Positions 12,513-24,420 of a DNA stretch of 64,000 nucleotides are shown here, in pieces. Source of the DNA: Rhizomys pruinosus (taxonomy: Eukaryota > Chordata > Mammalia > Rodentia > Spalacidae); assembly GCA_009823505.1 (NCBI GenBank), contig VZQC01004530.1:1142625-1206624 (forward strand), read 5' to 3'. The notes beneath the pieces are model-generated. The model was not told the DNA's origin. It ran no database searches and worked only from the letters and a program-made list of their open reading frames with translations. How positions within the stretch are numbered: the stretch's first letter is position 1; the number at the start of each line of letters is the position of its first letter. The translations under genes and the position numbers were made by a program.

Positions 12513-12530
12513 CAAAGTACTATGAAAGAA
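12197..12530 (+). mobile_element. B4-type composite SINE with (CA)n
   Basis: A tRNA-like head (gggctgggggatggctcagt), a B1-like middle (tgtctcaaaaaattaggtga) and a tail region cctcctctggcctctaaatg, followed by a pure (CA)n at about 12470-12507. A related element is at 52.07-52.31 kb. Confidence 0.6.
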
Positions 12531-13795
12531 AAATTCACTACAAATTTGAGAACAGGTTGAAAAGGTATTCACTTGGTTTTTGATGTAATGATAGATCATT
12601 TCCTATTACTGAGTACCAGCCAAGTTCAAGGTCCACACCAGGGGATATGGGGACCAGGGCTCACTGTACTGCTAAGGCTCTGTGCTTACCAGAGTTAGAG
12701 AGTCTTTCAGGAAACACAAGAAGTTCTGGGCAATAAAGGGTGATGTCAAGGGTTCTCCTGATGACTGTGGTTGTAGTCTGTCCTTTGTCCCCAGTGAATG
12801 GGGACAAAATCCCTCCACCTCTAACAGAAGATGGAGGCGGCACCGTTCATTTACTCTCTCACCCAATGTGCATGTGTTGACTTCGTGGCGGGAGGAAGAT
12901 TCTGATACATAGACTCTCCTGTACCCTGGGTCAGAGGAGCAGATGTTCCATATGATTCTGAGTGTGGCACCCAGGATTTGGGTCAAGTTCAAGCACACAG
13001 CTCATAAATGTCCAGACATTAAAAAGTGAAGATGTAAAAGATAAAAGGGGTTCTTCCCGATGCTGTAAAATCTTGTTTAAAGTCATTCTTAACCATTGTG
13101 CTCTAACCTTTACATTTCCATTTTTATGCTGGAAAGAAAAAAGACTGTTAGTATGCTAACCAGCCTCAGGAGATGGAGATGAACGCCTTCTGGCCATTAA
13201 AAGCAGGTTTTACTTGTTTGGTAATGGCCTTTGAATCAGGATACAGGGTTTGCCATTAGGCTTGGAATGCATTCATTTCCACATGCACGGGACCTGCTAA
13301 TGCTTTAATTCTTACAGGTAAATCCTGCGGCAAAAGTAAGACTCCATCTGAAATCCCTAACCAAAAGACATCTAAGTTTCATCCATAACTTAAAGACTGG
13401 CCTGCTGTCACTAATTTAAGAGAATAACAATTGTGGAGATGTCTTAAATACAATTATGGTTAGACTTGAAGCTCTAAGCATTTAGCTAATGCATCTACCA
13501 GCTATGATTTAAATGAATTGCAAAGTAGCCGCTGACATGTCTTAAGCCCTGTGTCTGCTACCTTGTCATGGTTACATGGTTTGCCAGTACATCCCAGGCA
13601 GGTACCATGGGGCAGCTCTGGAAAATGAGACATTGAGGAGAGAAGAACTATCTTGTCCGGGGTCAAACAGTGCCAGAATTTTATTCCAAATTGGTCTGGC
13701 TCAAGAGATCATTTTCTGGGTATCTTTTGAGGTAATTCATTTTGCTTATTTAAAGAAGCATTTTTGTGTTTTAATTTTCATTGAATTTCTTTAGT
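12531..13795. other. Single-copy sequence, candidate conserved non-coding block
   Basis: No SINE or L1. The 13.17-13.56 kb part is dense in TAAT/ATTA words (for example cattaggcttggaatgcatt, gctaatgctttaattc), the look of a developmental enhancer. There is no open frame of note and no splice-site pair. A weak MIR-like patch lies near 13.58-13.69 kb. Confidence 0.35.
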
Positions 13796-13799
13796 GATA

Positions 13800-13968
13800 T
13801 ATGTGTGTGCTCCCGTGTGCTGTGATGTGCCTCTGGAGGTCAGAGGGCAGCTTACAGGAATCCGTTTGCTTCTTCTACCATGTGAGTTCCTGGGCTCAAG
13901 CACAGGTATGACACCAGCTTTGGTGGCAACCACCCTTACCTGCTGAACCATTCTTGCCAGCCTCCAAA
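13800..13968 (-). mobile_element. B3-type SINE fragment
   Basis: gtgatgtgcctctggaggtc and ggtggcaaccacccttacct, then ctgaaccattcttgccagcc at the right, the reverse of a tRNA-like head. Confidence 0.6.
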
Positions 13969-14367
13969 TTTAAGTTTTTATAAAATGCCAGCTTCTTACA
14001 CCCAGAAACTGCTTAGGATGTGAAAACACCCCTGCTTTGACCCTGAGATTGGCTCATTGCTGTAAATATAAAGCAATCATAAGAAGCCATTTTGTCTTCC
14101 TGGATTTTAGCTTTCTCATTTGCAGAATGAAGGGAACTGATGAGCTAAATGCAGCCCAAGAGCCTTTTTCCTTCCAACATTCATTCATTTATCATCTCAA
14201 CAAGTGTTTATTTGGATTTCTATGTAAGGAAAGTACAGGGTGATATAATCATAATAGAGCATAAGGAGGTGTGATCCCTGAGTGTGAAGAGCTCTCAGTT
14301 TTATGGAAAAGAAAAAGTCATAGACAAATCATCAGAGTCCAATGTAAGCACAAAAGGGGTGTGAATA

Positions 14368-14370
<3 letters not shown>

Positions 14371-14404
<34 letters not shown>
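14371..14404 (+). repeat. (AT)n microsatellite
   Basis: About 17 AT units. Confidence 0.95.
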
Positions 14405-14408
<4 letters not shown>

Positions 14409-14621
14409 CACACCATTATACACAGATGCAGACTTGAACATAAAGGCCTATGAGGACAAGCAGGCACAGGAACTTGGAAACTGGAGTTTTGCACAAGACT
14501 GACAGCAAGTCTGGATCACTGAGCTTCTAGGCAACCTAAAGACTCATTAGCAAGAATGAATGGCAGCTGGTTTAAGATTAAAAAAAAAAAAAGAATTGTG
14601 TGTGGGGTGAGGGTGGGTGGG

Positions 14622-14822
14622 TGGAGAGATGGCTCAGTAGTTAGGACCACTGGCTGCTCTTGCAGATGGCCCGGGTGCTATTCCCAGCACCCACATAGTG
14701 GCTAACAATCATTCATAAGTCCAGTTCCAGTTCTGACCTCTGTGCCATTGTAAGACACAAGTGTACTTACATATACACAGGCAATATAGTAATTCACATA
14801 AAATTAAAATAAATAAAATATT
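14622..14822 (+). mobile_element. Old B2-type SINE
   Basis: Head ggagagatggctcagtagtt, ctcttgcagatggcccgggt, then cagttccagttctgacctct and an A-rich tail. A purine-rich low-complexity run (gagagacacagacagacaga) follows at 14855-14890. Confidence 0.85.
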
Positions 14823-15104
14823 TGGAAAGGAATAGTGTGTGTCTACATAAGAGGGAGGGAGAGAGACACAGACAGACAGAGACAGAGAACATGGTGATTG
14901 ATATACCAAACATCAAACACTCAAGGCAGCTAGATGGTCCTGAGCTATTCCACCCACCTTCTTATTTTACTCAATTAGCTCAGTGTGACAGCATCAATTG
15001 GGCTCATTGATGAATCCAGTTCCTCCTTCAAGGAGAGCTTGTTTCTGATGGCTTCCAGGCTGACTTGACGAACAGGATGATGCCAGATATTCTTCAAAGG
15101 GTTT

Positions 15105-15228
15105 AGAATCAGACAAATCTGGGTTTGAATTCAAACTCCACCTCTGACCAGTTCCAGAATCTTATAGCATCTTTAACTCCAGTGCAACTTCCTTGTCTTC
15201 AAAGTGGGCTTGAACACTGGCTATGGTA
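15105..15228 (+). repeat. MIR SINE
   Basis: agaatcagacaaatctgggt then ttgaattcaaactccacctc is the classic MIR 5'-core pattern, followed at the right distance by cttccttgtcttcaaagtgg. Confidence 0.75.
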
Positions 15229-15734
15229 GAGAGGGCTAACGAGCTGACTTAAGAGTACATGTCACCTAGCCCACACTTGCCAGCACCCAGCTGTAAGAGC
15301 GATGTCATCAGAGCCCCTGTGATTTAAAGCAGGCATAAACAAAGGGAAAGAAGTTTTCAGGAGAGGTGCCCAACCCTCTTCCAGTCTGAACCCTGACAAC
15401 CTCCTGCCTGGCACAGCCATCCCTGGCATTCTGAACTCACGCTTAATTTCTTCCTGGACCTTGTTAAGCCTTATAATAGAGTAAAAGTGACATCAGAGGC
15501 ACAACATCAAGCCACTGTCGATTATAACTAAAAAGCAAACTATTGCAAATCTGGACAGTATACTTCCTGTATACTCCTGGCAGCAACCCGACACTTGTCA
15601 GGGTCCGGCCGGAGGCTGTACATCAGGGCTCTGAGGTTTGACCAGGATGCTGGGCCAGCTGCCGTTCCCTTTGTCTTGTTCCTGACTGTGATCTTTGCCT
15701 GGGCAAAGGCCGGGAAACTTCTTCTGTTCTTGGC

Positions 15735-15795
15735 ACATAGTATGTTGTGTGGCGCATAAACAACAATGGATAAATATTTGCTGAATGAACAGTTG
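15735..15795 (+). repeat. L2 3' end fragment
   Basis: ttggcacatagtatgttg and ataaatatttgctgaatgaa match the terminal signature of the ancient L2 LINE (gcacatagtaggtgctcaat, then aaatatttgttgaatga). Confidence 0.6.
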
Positions 15796-16611
15796 TGGTC
15801 CTCTGCTCCCAGAGAGAGACAGAGAGAGCAAAGCTTTCTCCTCATTCCCCACCCCAGTAAATCAGGGAAGCCTCAGAACTAGAAGGGAGGAATTGGGCCG
15901 AATGGCCTGGCTTGTCAGATAAACACCAACCTCTTCTTAGCAGATTGCCTATCATTCTGGTTTTAGGGAGCCAGTTAGAATGAAAGGAGCTTTGTTACCC
16001 AAAGGACCATTACCCACAGCTCGGTTCCCACTCCAAAGCCAGAAGAGAGTAGTGCTTTTTCAAGTTCTTGGCTAAACCATCTCTTGAGTGTCTAGTCCCA
16101 TAGTTTGCCTTTCTCACTGAAAATTTTCTGTGCTAATAAAAGGGGGCAGCAAGTTCCAAATGAGGCAAGGAGATGAGTATAAAATAGTAGATGGAGATTA
16201 GGCCAGCAACGAACAAGCTAACAAAACCAGGAACTTGGGGTTGGGAATGAAGGCATTAATCTTTAAAAAGTCATTAGTGAGATGAACTCTGCATAGAGAT
16301 TCGAATGGAGAGAAACAGCCACGGATGTCTAAACAGAGTCTTGGGAGAAGGTGCAGTCTGTGCCAAGGCCTGGAGCTGTGATATGTTTAACATGGTCGAA
16401 GATCACCAGTGAGAACTCTGTAGCTAAAGCATAATGAGCTGAAAGAGAGCTTCAAGTGGAACCCAGAGGTCATGGGTCACCAGGTCAAAGAAGGCCTGGT
16501 GGACCATGGTAAGACTAATTGGCTTTGCTCTCAGTGGGGTGGGAGGGCTTGGAGCAGAAGTCTCACTGAGGGCCTGGCAGAATCACTTCCGGTGCTCTGC
16601 TGGAACATTTT

Positions 16612-16854
16612 TTTTTTAATTAATTTTATTTATTTCTGTATGTGTATGAATGTGCTGTCTGCATGCAAGTTTGTGCACCCGTGTCGTGCAATGCCGCGGA
16701 GGTCAGAAGAGGGTGTCGGATTCACCTGGAACTGGAGTTCTCCTGGAATTGGAGTTTCAGACGGCTCTCGGCCGCCATGTGGGTGCTGGGGATCGAACCC
16801 GGGTCCTCTGCGAGAGCGTCGGCGCTCCTAACCGCTAGGCCATCTTTCCAGCCC
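16612..16854 (-). mobile_element. Young B2-family SINE
   Basis: Full-length copy in reverse with intact B box (ggttcgatccc on the minus strand) and an A box tggcctagcgg. The 15-bp duplication ctgctggaacatttt lies at 16597-16611 and 16855-16869. Three overlapping frames of 62-121 codons cross it; they belong to the SINE and are not genes. Confidence 0.96.
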
Positions 16855-16869
16855 CTGCTGGAACATTTT

Positions 16870-17924
16870 AAGCTGACAAAGGGTGAGGTCAAAGCAGTGA
16901 AGAGGCTGCCAGGTAGGGGAGGGGCTGCTGGGAAGGTGGTGGGGTGGGCCTGCATTCTTGAAGGACTTTGCTGGCTCTGCGTGGGGGTGGGAGGAGAGGC
17001 TGCTTGAACTGGAGCTCCCAGCTTCAAAGGCTAGGTCTGTGGCATATGGCTACTTTATCAGGGACTACTTACGATGCCCACCTACTTTCTTAGGTCATGT
17101 GACCTGTGGACGTAAGTTTCCTGTTAGAACCACTTCTGAGTTAGGAACTATTTGTAGCTTTCATTGAGTGGGAAGAATCTCTGATCAACAAGTCGCAGAT
17201 GGTCAGCTTGCAGAGACTTAGATCTCAAAGGTGCTAGTCGGTCCCCCTGTGTCATGCAACATTTTGAGAAAGCAATTCCCTTCCTTTTGAACCCGACTTC
17301 ACTGTACATGAAGCAGCAGCCTCAGCCTGGTGGTAATTCTTAAGCACCTCTTTGATATTTCCTCATCATTCAACCAGAGATCAGAGCGTGGGTTCAGAAT
17401 ACAACAGGCAACAGTGTCTCACTAGGATTTAATAACATGGTTTTGATTCAGTAAACACATCTAATTTTTTCAAAAGCATATTTTTGTGGAATTTTGTTTT
17501 GCGACTCCAATAAGTGCAATAAATATGCCAATTATTTATACCATTTGGTATGAATAATTCACTAAAAGAATTAGAATGGTTGAAGATATTATAGTGCCTT
17601 TGACTTGTTTAAAGATGTATTAAACTGTATATTGATGTACAAAAGAAACACACATATATAGTTTGATGCATTCCCACAAACACATGCATGGCCACCACTA
17701 GATCAAGAATAAACCATTAAAGTTGCTCTCAAGTTCCCCCTCACTGTATTTTATGCGTCTCGTCAGCCATGCTCACCAGATCTGTCCAGCTCTGCAGACA
17801 GCTGACACGAGAAAAGCTTTGCCAGTCATGAAATTTGTGATTCTGTGATCATTTAGTATGAATTCTTTTTCTTTCCTTTTTATTTTTTTATTTTTATTTT
17901 ATTTATTTATTTATTTTTTTTTTG
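16870..17924. other. Single-copy sequence
   Basis: No gene recognised. The 17.4-17.6 kb part is AT-rich with many TAAT words and no repeat signature. Confidence 0.4.
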
Positions 17925-18056
17925 AGACAGGGTCTCCCTGTAGCTCCAGCTGTCCTCCAGGTCTACTCACTATGTAGACCAGGCTGGCCTTGAACTCACA
18001 AAGGTCCCCCTGCCTCTGCCTCCTGAGTGCTGGGATTAAAGGCGTGCGCCACCACG
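17925..18056 (-). mobile_element. B1 SINE
   Basis: gagacagggtctccctgtag to gcgtgcgccaccacg in reverse, preceded by a T-rich stretch (17.87-17.92 kb) that is its poly-A tail. Confidence 0.93.
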
Positions 18057-18154
18057 TTCATTTTACTTGTTCATTTTACTTCTTGTGCGATACATTCTGG
18101 TTTGGGATTTCACTGCAACTCTGACTCGCTATTTTGCTTCCTTCCGTTATTCTA

Positions 18155-18404
18155 AATTTTTTTTTTATTAATTTTATTTATTTCTGTATGTGTATGAATG
18201 TACTGTCTGCATGCAGGTCTGTGCACTCGTGTCGTGCAATGCCGCGGAGGTCAGAAGCGGGTCTCGGATTCCCCTGGAACTGGAGTTCTCCTGGAATTGG
18301 AGTTTCAGACGGTTCTCAGCCGCCATGTGGGTGCTGGGGATCGAACCCGGGTCCTCTGTAAGAGCGGTCGGCGCTCTTAACCGCTAGGCCATCTCTCCAG
18401 CCCC
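18155..18404 (-). mobile_element. Young B2-family SINE
   Basis: Full-length reverse copy. The 15-bp duplication ccttccgttattcta lies at 18140-18154 and 18405-18419. Pol III A and B boxes are intact. Confidence 0.96.
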
Positions 18405-18571
18405 CCTTCCGTTATTCTACGGGATCAGTACACTGAGGTTTCCTTACCTGTTGTATGACATGTTGCTTCTGTTAGATGTGGCTGTGAACTTTCTTTTATA
18501 GTGAGTAGATACATGTGTGTATTTTTGTCAGGAGGACACTTGGGGCTTCTCGTAGATGTGTCTGTGGTTTT

Positions 18572-18778
18572 ATTTTTAAATATTTTTAAAATTTATGTTT
18601 ATTTTATGAGTATGCATGTATGTGAATGCACTTGTGTCCTGCCTTCCTGCAGAGGTCAGATGAGAGCATCAAATCCTCCTGGAACTGGAGTTGCAGATGG
18701 TTATTAATCCTGGGTGTTGGGAACTGAACTGGATCCTCTGCAAGGGCAGCCTGTGCTCTGAATCATCTCTCTAGGCCC
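18572..18778 (-). mobile_element. Old B2-type SINE
   Basis: tatgagtatgcatgtatgtg, cctggaactggagttgcaga, ctgtgctctgaatcatctct in reverse; diverged. Confidence 0.8.
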
Positions 18779-19299
18779 TGTGGTTTTATTTTAAGTTTGG
18801 TAGCATTTTTTATTTTTATAACTTTTGTTGAATTTGAATTATTTTTCCTTAATGGATAGAATGCCACTTTTTCTGGTTATGAGCCATTTTACAAAACATA
18901 TGGTCAGATCTTTTGTCTATTAAATTTATCAAATTGATAGTCTTTCTCTAAATGGACCTGTGAATCCTCAATATAGTCATATATCAGGATATTTTAGGTC
19001 AATTTCATTGTAAATTCCTTATTTTACACCATGGTTTGCTTTTTGTACTTACTGTGGCTCAATTTATAAATAGTTTTCTTTGTAGTGAGCTGTTAATATT
19101 TCTAGGCTTATTCTAGACAATCTAGTTTCCTCTACTTGTCCACTATTTAACTCTATATCAGCAGAATATTATTGAAATGGTGTGAATAAAGGAAAAAAAT
19201 GGGCAAGTTTTCATGTATTTTCTTGGTCATTTGTATATTTCTTTTGGATAAATGTTTATTCAAGTTATTTATCTCTTTTTAAAAAATCATACCATTTTC

Positions 19300-19473
19300 A
19301 GCTGGGCATGGTGGTGCATGCATGATAATCCCAGCACTCAGGAGATAGAGGAAGGAGGATCTCTGTGAGTCCAAGGCTAGCCTGGACTACATAGTGAGTT
19401 CCAGGCTAGCTAGGGCTACAGGGAGATCCTGTCTCAAAAAGAACAAACAAAACAAAACAAAATGAAAAAACAG
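19300..19473 (+). mobile_element. B1 SINE
   Basis: Starts gctgggcatggtggtgcatg and ends with an A-rich tail. A short cattttc occurs on both sides (about 19293-19299 and 19476-19482), consistent with a target-site duplication. Confidence 0.9.
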
Positions 19474-20328
19474 AGCATTTTCTTTTCGTGTTTTAGTTGT
19501 AAGATCATTTCTATATTCTGGATGTTATACCATTATCGTATATTTGGTTTAAAACTATTTTATAAATTCTAAGGGTTTTATCATAAATGCATGTTGGATT
19601 TTGTCAAAGGCTGTTTGTTTCTGTATCTACTGAGATGATCATCCTATTTTTGTCTTTAAGTCCACTTACATGATTTATTACATTTATTGATTTAATGTAT
19701 ATTGAACCACCACTGCATCTTTAAAATAAAGACAACTTGATCACGGTGAATGATCTTTTGATCTGTGTCTGTACGTGATTTGCAAATATTTTGTTGAGAA
19801 TTTTTCATTTATGTTCGTTAGGTATATGAGCCTATATTTTTCTTTTCTTTTGTTACTTCTCTACCTAATTTTGATATTACAGTAATACTGGCTTCATAGA
19901 AGGAATTTGGAGTTCTCCCTTTGTTTCCATATTTTGAATGATTTAAGCAGTGTTGGTTGTAGACTTTGTTAATTGTTTTGGGTCTGTTAAGTTGTTGATT
20001 TCATCTTTGTTTAATTTTGGTGCTCCCATTGGATTTAGAAGTTCTTACCCTTCTTTTAAATTTTCTAATTTAATAGAGGATAGGTTTTTAAAAATATTTC
20101 CTTATAATCTGGGTAGCTTTGGTGTCTTTTGAGGTGTTGTCCCTTTCAATTTGTTCCTTTCTTTTGGCACCTGAGCTAAGAGCCTATCTTGCTTATCTTT
20201 TTCAAAGAATCAGCTTTTAGATGCATTGGTAATTTGTATTCTTTTATTTGCTTCTATTTCATTGATTTCTTTTATTTCTTCTCATCTGCTGAGTTTGGGG
20301 TTGCTTGTTCTTACTTTTTCAGATTCTT

Positions 20329-20487
20329 TTTTTTTTTTTTTTTTGGTTTTTTTGAGACGGGGTCTCCCTGTAGCCCCAGCTGTCCTGGAACTCACTCTGT
20401 AGACCAGGCTGGCCTTGAATTCACAAAGATCCGCCTGCCTCTGCCTCCTGAGTGCTAGGATTAAAGGCATGCGCCACCACACCTGGC
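20329..20487 (-). mobile_element. B1 SINE
   Basis: Full-length reverse B1 with a T18-type tail on the left. The duplication actttttcagattctt (20313-20328) and actttttcagatcctt (20488-20503) differs at one base. Removing the B1 restores L1 collinearity. Confidence 0.95.
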
Positions 20488-20731
20488 ACTTTTTCAGATC
20501 CTTAAGGTGTAATTTTCAGTCATTTAAATTTGTTCTTTCCGATTTTTTAATATAGGTGCTTAGAGGTATAACTTTCCCTTTTAGGGCTGATTTAATGTGT
20601 CCCAGAGGGTTTGTGGTGTTGTGTTATCTTTTTCATTTAGTTTCAGGAATACTTTTATTTCTTTCTTGATTTCTCCATTGGGGCATCTTTTCATTTTTGT
20701 GTAATATCCTTTAGTGTATCAAATGATTTTT

Positions 20732-20957
20732 AAGAAATATTTTATGTATTTTTATTCTATGAGTTTGTATGTTTTGCCTGCATGTATATGAATGCATCAT
20801 ATTTGTGAAATACCTGACGGGGCCAGAAGAGATGCTGGATTCCTTGGAACTGGAATTACAGAGTTGTTAGCTGCCATGTGGATGCTGGGAACTGAGCCCA
20901 GTTCCTCTCCAAGAGCAGCCAGTGTTCTTAACTGTTGAGCCATCTCTCTAGCCCCAA
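20732..20957 (-). mobile_element. Old B2-type SINE
   Basis: tgcctgcatgtatatgaatg, ccttggaactggaattacag and gagccatctctctagcccc, in reverse. Confidence 0.85.
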
Positions 20958-20959
20958 TG

Positions 20960-22310
20960 ATTTTTTTTTCCATAGGAAATTCAACAGTTTTTTCCTTTTA
21001 CGCTCATGAATTTGGTGTCACATTTAAGAAACTATTGCCTACTGCATGGTCACGAATAATACCCACATATCTTTAAGATTTTTGTAGATCTAAACCAGAT
21101 ATGGTGGTATATGCTTATAATCCCAGGACTTGGGAGGTAGAGGCAGGAGGATCAGGAGTTAAAGTCATCCTCTCTACATTCCAGATTTGAGGCCAGTCCC
21201 TAGTTAGTTTGAGCTGTCGACTTGGCACCGTCTAGAATCACCTGAATTGAAGAACTGACTAAATCAGATGGGGCTGGGGCTAACCATGTCTATCAGAGAG
21301 TGTCTTGATTGATACTGATATGTGAGGGCTCAGCCCATTGTGGGTGCTACCATCTCTAGAAAGTTGGTCTCAGGCTGTATAAGAAAGCTGACAGAGCACG
21401 AGGCAGAGATCCAACCAGAAAGCCATGTTCCTTCACACTTTCTGACTCAGTTCCTGCTTCAGTTCTTTCCACTCCTTCTTCGATGATGCATTTGGATCTG
21501 GAAGTATAAACCAAGTAAAAACCAAGTAAAACCTTTCCTCTCCATGCTGCCTTTGCTCAGAGGACTTCATCACAAAAGCAGACAAGCAAACCAGAAACAG
21601 AAATTGAGACCTTTTCTCAAAAAACACAAAACAATAATAGAAAGAGTTTTATAGATCTCGCTCTTGAGTTAGAGCTTTCAAGATCCATTCTGAGTTCATG
21701 CTGTGTGTGATGATGTATGGTCCATCTTGGGTCTGGTCCAGGGTCATCCCTTCACGTGTTGATACTCAAGTTCCCCCAACACAATTAGTTGGAAGACTCT
21801 TCTTTTCTCTACTGGGTGGTCATGAAAATCTTGCTGAAACTCAGTTGATCCTGGTAATCTGGATATTTCTGGACTTCTGTGTCCCATTGGTCTAACTGTC
21901 TTCTTTCATGGAAGTTTCACATTGCTCTCATTTGTGTAACTTTGTAGTACGTTTCAAAGTTAGAACATGTGAGTCCTTCAATTTTGTTAATTCTCTTTCA
22001 GAGCTGTTTTGGCTGTTTAAGGTCCTTTTGCATTTCATATACATTCTAAGATCTGCCTGTTCACTTATGCAGAAGAAGCAGTTGAAATTTTGATATGCGT
22101 TGTGCTGCAACTGAAGATCTGTTTGGGAGTATGCCGATTGCAACAATGCTGAATCTTTTAAATCCATGAACAGTTCTTTCCATCTTATTAGATTTTCTTT
22201 AATTCTTTCCAAGAATCTTCTGCAGTTTTCAAAACACAACTTTTAGATGCCTTGCTTACAAGTCCCTGAGCATTTAATTTCTGTGTGTTATTATAAATGG
22301 GATTCTTTTT
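20960..22310 (-). mobile_element. Ancient L1 ORF2 3' relic
   Basis: Antisense L1 words in order: gaatttggtgtcacatttaa (21.01 kb), gtgtcccattggtctaac (21.88 kb), ctgttttggctgtttaaggt (22.01 kb), aatccatgaacagttctttc (22.16 kb). This is a second relic, more 3' in L1 than the preceding one. An LTR-like element and a partial B1 near 21.10 kb sit inside it. Confidence 0.65.
21193..21615 (+). mobile_element. MaLR/ERVL-class LTR-like element
   Basis: Shares its plan with the element at 39.07-39.45 kb: a head like gagctgtcgacttggcac, a middle tgtgagggctcagcccattg, a TATA-like ctgtataagaaagctga, and a tail with cttcatcacaaaagcagaca. No open frame. Confidence 0.5.
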
Positions 22311-22311
22311 T

Positions 22312-22520
22312 AAATTTTGGGTTTTTTTTTTTTTTTTTTTTTTTAAATATATTTTAATTTTAATTGCATTTTTTTAGTATTTTTGAGACAGAGTCTCCCT
22401 TTAGTCCCAGCTGGCTTGGAGCTTGCTATGTAGACAAGGCTGGCCTTGAACTCACAGAGATTTGCCTGCCTCTGCCTCCTGAGTGCTGGGATTAAAGACG
22501 TGCGCCACCAGGCCCAGCTC
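22312..22520 (-). mobile_element. B1 SINE
   Basis: Poly-T (about 22 T) then ttttgagacagagtctccct to gtgcgccaccaggccc in reverse. Confidence 0.92.
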
Positions 22521-22950
22521 TCATTGAGTTGTTTTTAGCCAGTAAATGTGTGATCATTTGTTGTCACATGAGAATAAAAACAATATCTGCTTATGGTTTA
22601 AATTTATTAGTATTTGATTATACCTAACCAAAGAAAATGCCAGTTTTAATAAATGTTCCACATGTGTAGGAAGAATATGTTTTCATACCTGTTGGGTCAA
22701 GTGTACATGTGGTCACATATTGTTAAACAACAAGCATTATTGATGATTAATCATGCTGTACACATCAGAGTGTCCTTCTTTTTTGCAAAGACTGGTACAA
22801 CATCACCAAGCAATGCTCTTATAGGAACATGAAACTCGTGTTCTGCTGTTGGCTACAGTCCTTGTATGACCCATGACTATATATTCACACATGCATGTAC
22901 ATATAAGTTAAACCACAATATTCATTTCCTAGCATCATAACTGAAGTGTT
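22521..22950. other. AT-rich, no feature recognised
   Basis: No gene or clear repeat. It may be more old L1 3'UTR, but I cannot show it. Confidence 0.35.
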
Positions 22951-23047
22951 TTTTTACTTATTGTATCAGTTATTATTCAAATCTCCCAGTATGGTTACAG
23001 ATTTGACTTCTCCACATTTTATTTTTGCTAACGTTTCCTTTGTGTAT

Positions 23048-23273
23048 TTTTAAAATTTTATTTTTTATTTTTATATGTATGAGTGTTTTGTCTGGGTGTA
23101 GGTAAATGCACCACCTGTGTGCAATGTTCACAGAAGCCAGAAGAGGGCATTCAATCCCCTGGAACTGGAGTTAATGACTGTTGCTTACCACCAAGTGAGA
23201 GCTGAAAACTGAACCCAGGTCCTCTGCAAGAACAGCTAGTATTCTTAACTGCCAAGCCATCTCTCCAGCTCCT
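23048..23273 (-). mobile_element. Old B2-type SINE
   Basis: cagaagccagaagagggcat, ccctggaactggagttaatg, gccaagccatctctccagct in reverse. Confidence 0.88.
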
Positions 23274-23576
23274 ACCCTGTACTTTTGAGGGTCTATAGTT
23301 AGGTTTATACTTTGAGACTCATTACCTCTTCCTGAAGATCTGAAGACCCGCTTACTAGCTGCTTAGACAACATTCTTTGTGGATCTTCTCTTAGTGGTTT
23401 AGCTAGAGCCTACAACATTCCTCCTTGGCTTATTGGAGTGTGAGGTGCGTTACTCTTTATACTTTTGGAAGCCTTTATGTCCCTTCTCCTCCTCCCTATT
23501 TGTGAGTCATCCTTTAATCTACTGGTATCACTATTTCTTAACATACATTTCACATGGAGTAAGATGTTACTAGTAA

Positions 23577-23765
23577 GGCTGGAGAGATGGCTTATTGGTT
23601 AAGAGCACTGGCTACTTTTGCAGAGGACCAGGGTTCAATTCCCAGAATTCATATTAACAACCATCAGTAACTCAATTTCCAGGGATTTGTTGAATTGCAT
23701 ATGTGTGATGCAGTTATATACATGCAAGCAAAACACTCATACACATACAAAATTAAAAAAAAAAC
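23577..23765 (+). mobile_element. Old B2-type SINE
   Basis: ggctggagagatggcttatt, gaggaccagggttcaattcc, then an A-rich end. The A box (tggcttattgg) has drifted from the family consensus. Confidence 0.88.
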
Positions 23766-24189
23766 AAAATTACAAAGAGAAGTTATTAGTTTTGCTTTGT
23801 GAAGCCAATATTTGTTTAGTTTTATCCAAAACACATGGAATTTGGACTGCCTTATTCTCTTTCCATTTTCACACTTAGGTGTGATCTATTTTCCTTCAGC
23901 TCCTGAGGATTCCTTTGCCATTTCTTCCAGTGCATGTCTGTTGGTTATTAATGCTTTCAGGTTGTGTTTGTTTGAAAATGTTTTTCCTCCACCGACATTT
24001 TTGGAGGGACGCTTTCACAGAGCATAGAATTCCAAGTTGGCACTGGTCTGCTCTCAGCTTGTGGATGATGTCACTTTACCATCAGCCATTTCTGCTGGAA
24101 AGCTAGCTTCCCTTGTTACTCTTTAGAAGGTGCCATGTTTCTTTCTTGGCAGCTTTTAAGATTTTTTTTTTGTCTTTTTAAAAACATTT

Positions 24190-24420
24190 TCCAGTTGTGG
24201 TGGCACACGCCTTTAATCCCAGCACTCGGGAGGCAGAAGCAGGCAAATCTCTGTGAGTTCAAGGCCAGCCTGGTCTACGTGGCAAATTCCAGGACAGCTG
24301 GGGCTGCAGGGAGACCCTGTCTCAAAAAGACAAAAAACAAAAAACAAACAAAAAAAACCCCCCAAAACCAAAAACCAAAAAACAAAACAAAACAACAACA
24401 AAAAAAACCCCAAAAGCCAC
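24190..24420 (+). mobile_element. B1 SINE with long A-rich tail
   Basis: ttgtggtggcacacgccttt to gggagaccctgtctcaaaaa, then about 90 bp of A-rich tail with C interruptions (24331-24420). Confidence 0.93.

Larger units (their letters stand above)
14895..16595. other. Single-copy sequence with MIR and L2 relics
   Basis: Apart from the MIR and L2 pieces listed separately, no gene is seen. Two overlapping minus-strand frames of 84-101 codons near 15.54-15.85 kb have no recognisable motif. Confidence 0.45.
18800..20735 (-). mobile_element. Ancient L1 ORF2 relic
   Basis: Antisense L1 ORF2 in collinear order: tgattgatgtatattgaacc-like run (19.68-19.71 kb), cttgatcacggtgaatgatc (19.74 kb), aaatattttgttgagaattt (19.78 kb), then the region ending gatttaatgtgtcccagagg (20.59 kb). 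Many stops and indels mark it as long dead. B1 copies at 19.3 and 20.3 kb interrupt it. Confidence 0.75.

Noticed and set aside
16472..17027. Several overlapping frames of 60-121 codons, repeated in similar form at many places
   Set aside because: The same peptides recur wherever the young B2 occurs; they are SINE sequence in three frames.
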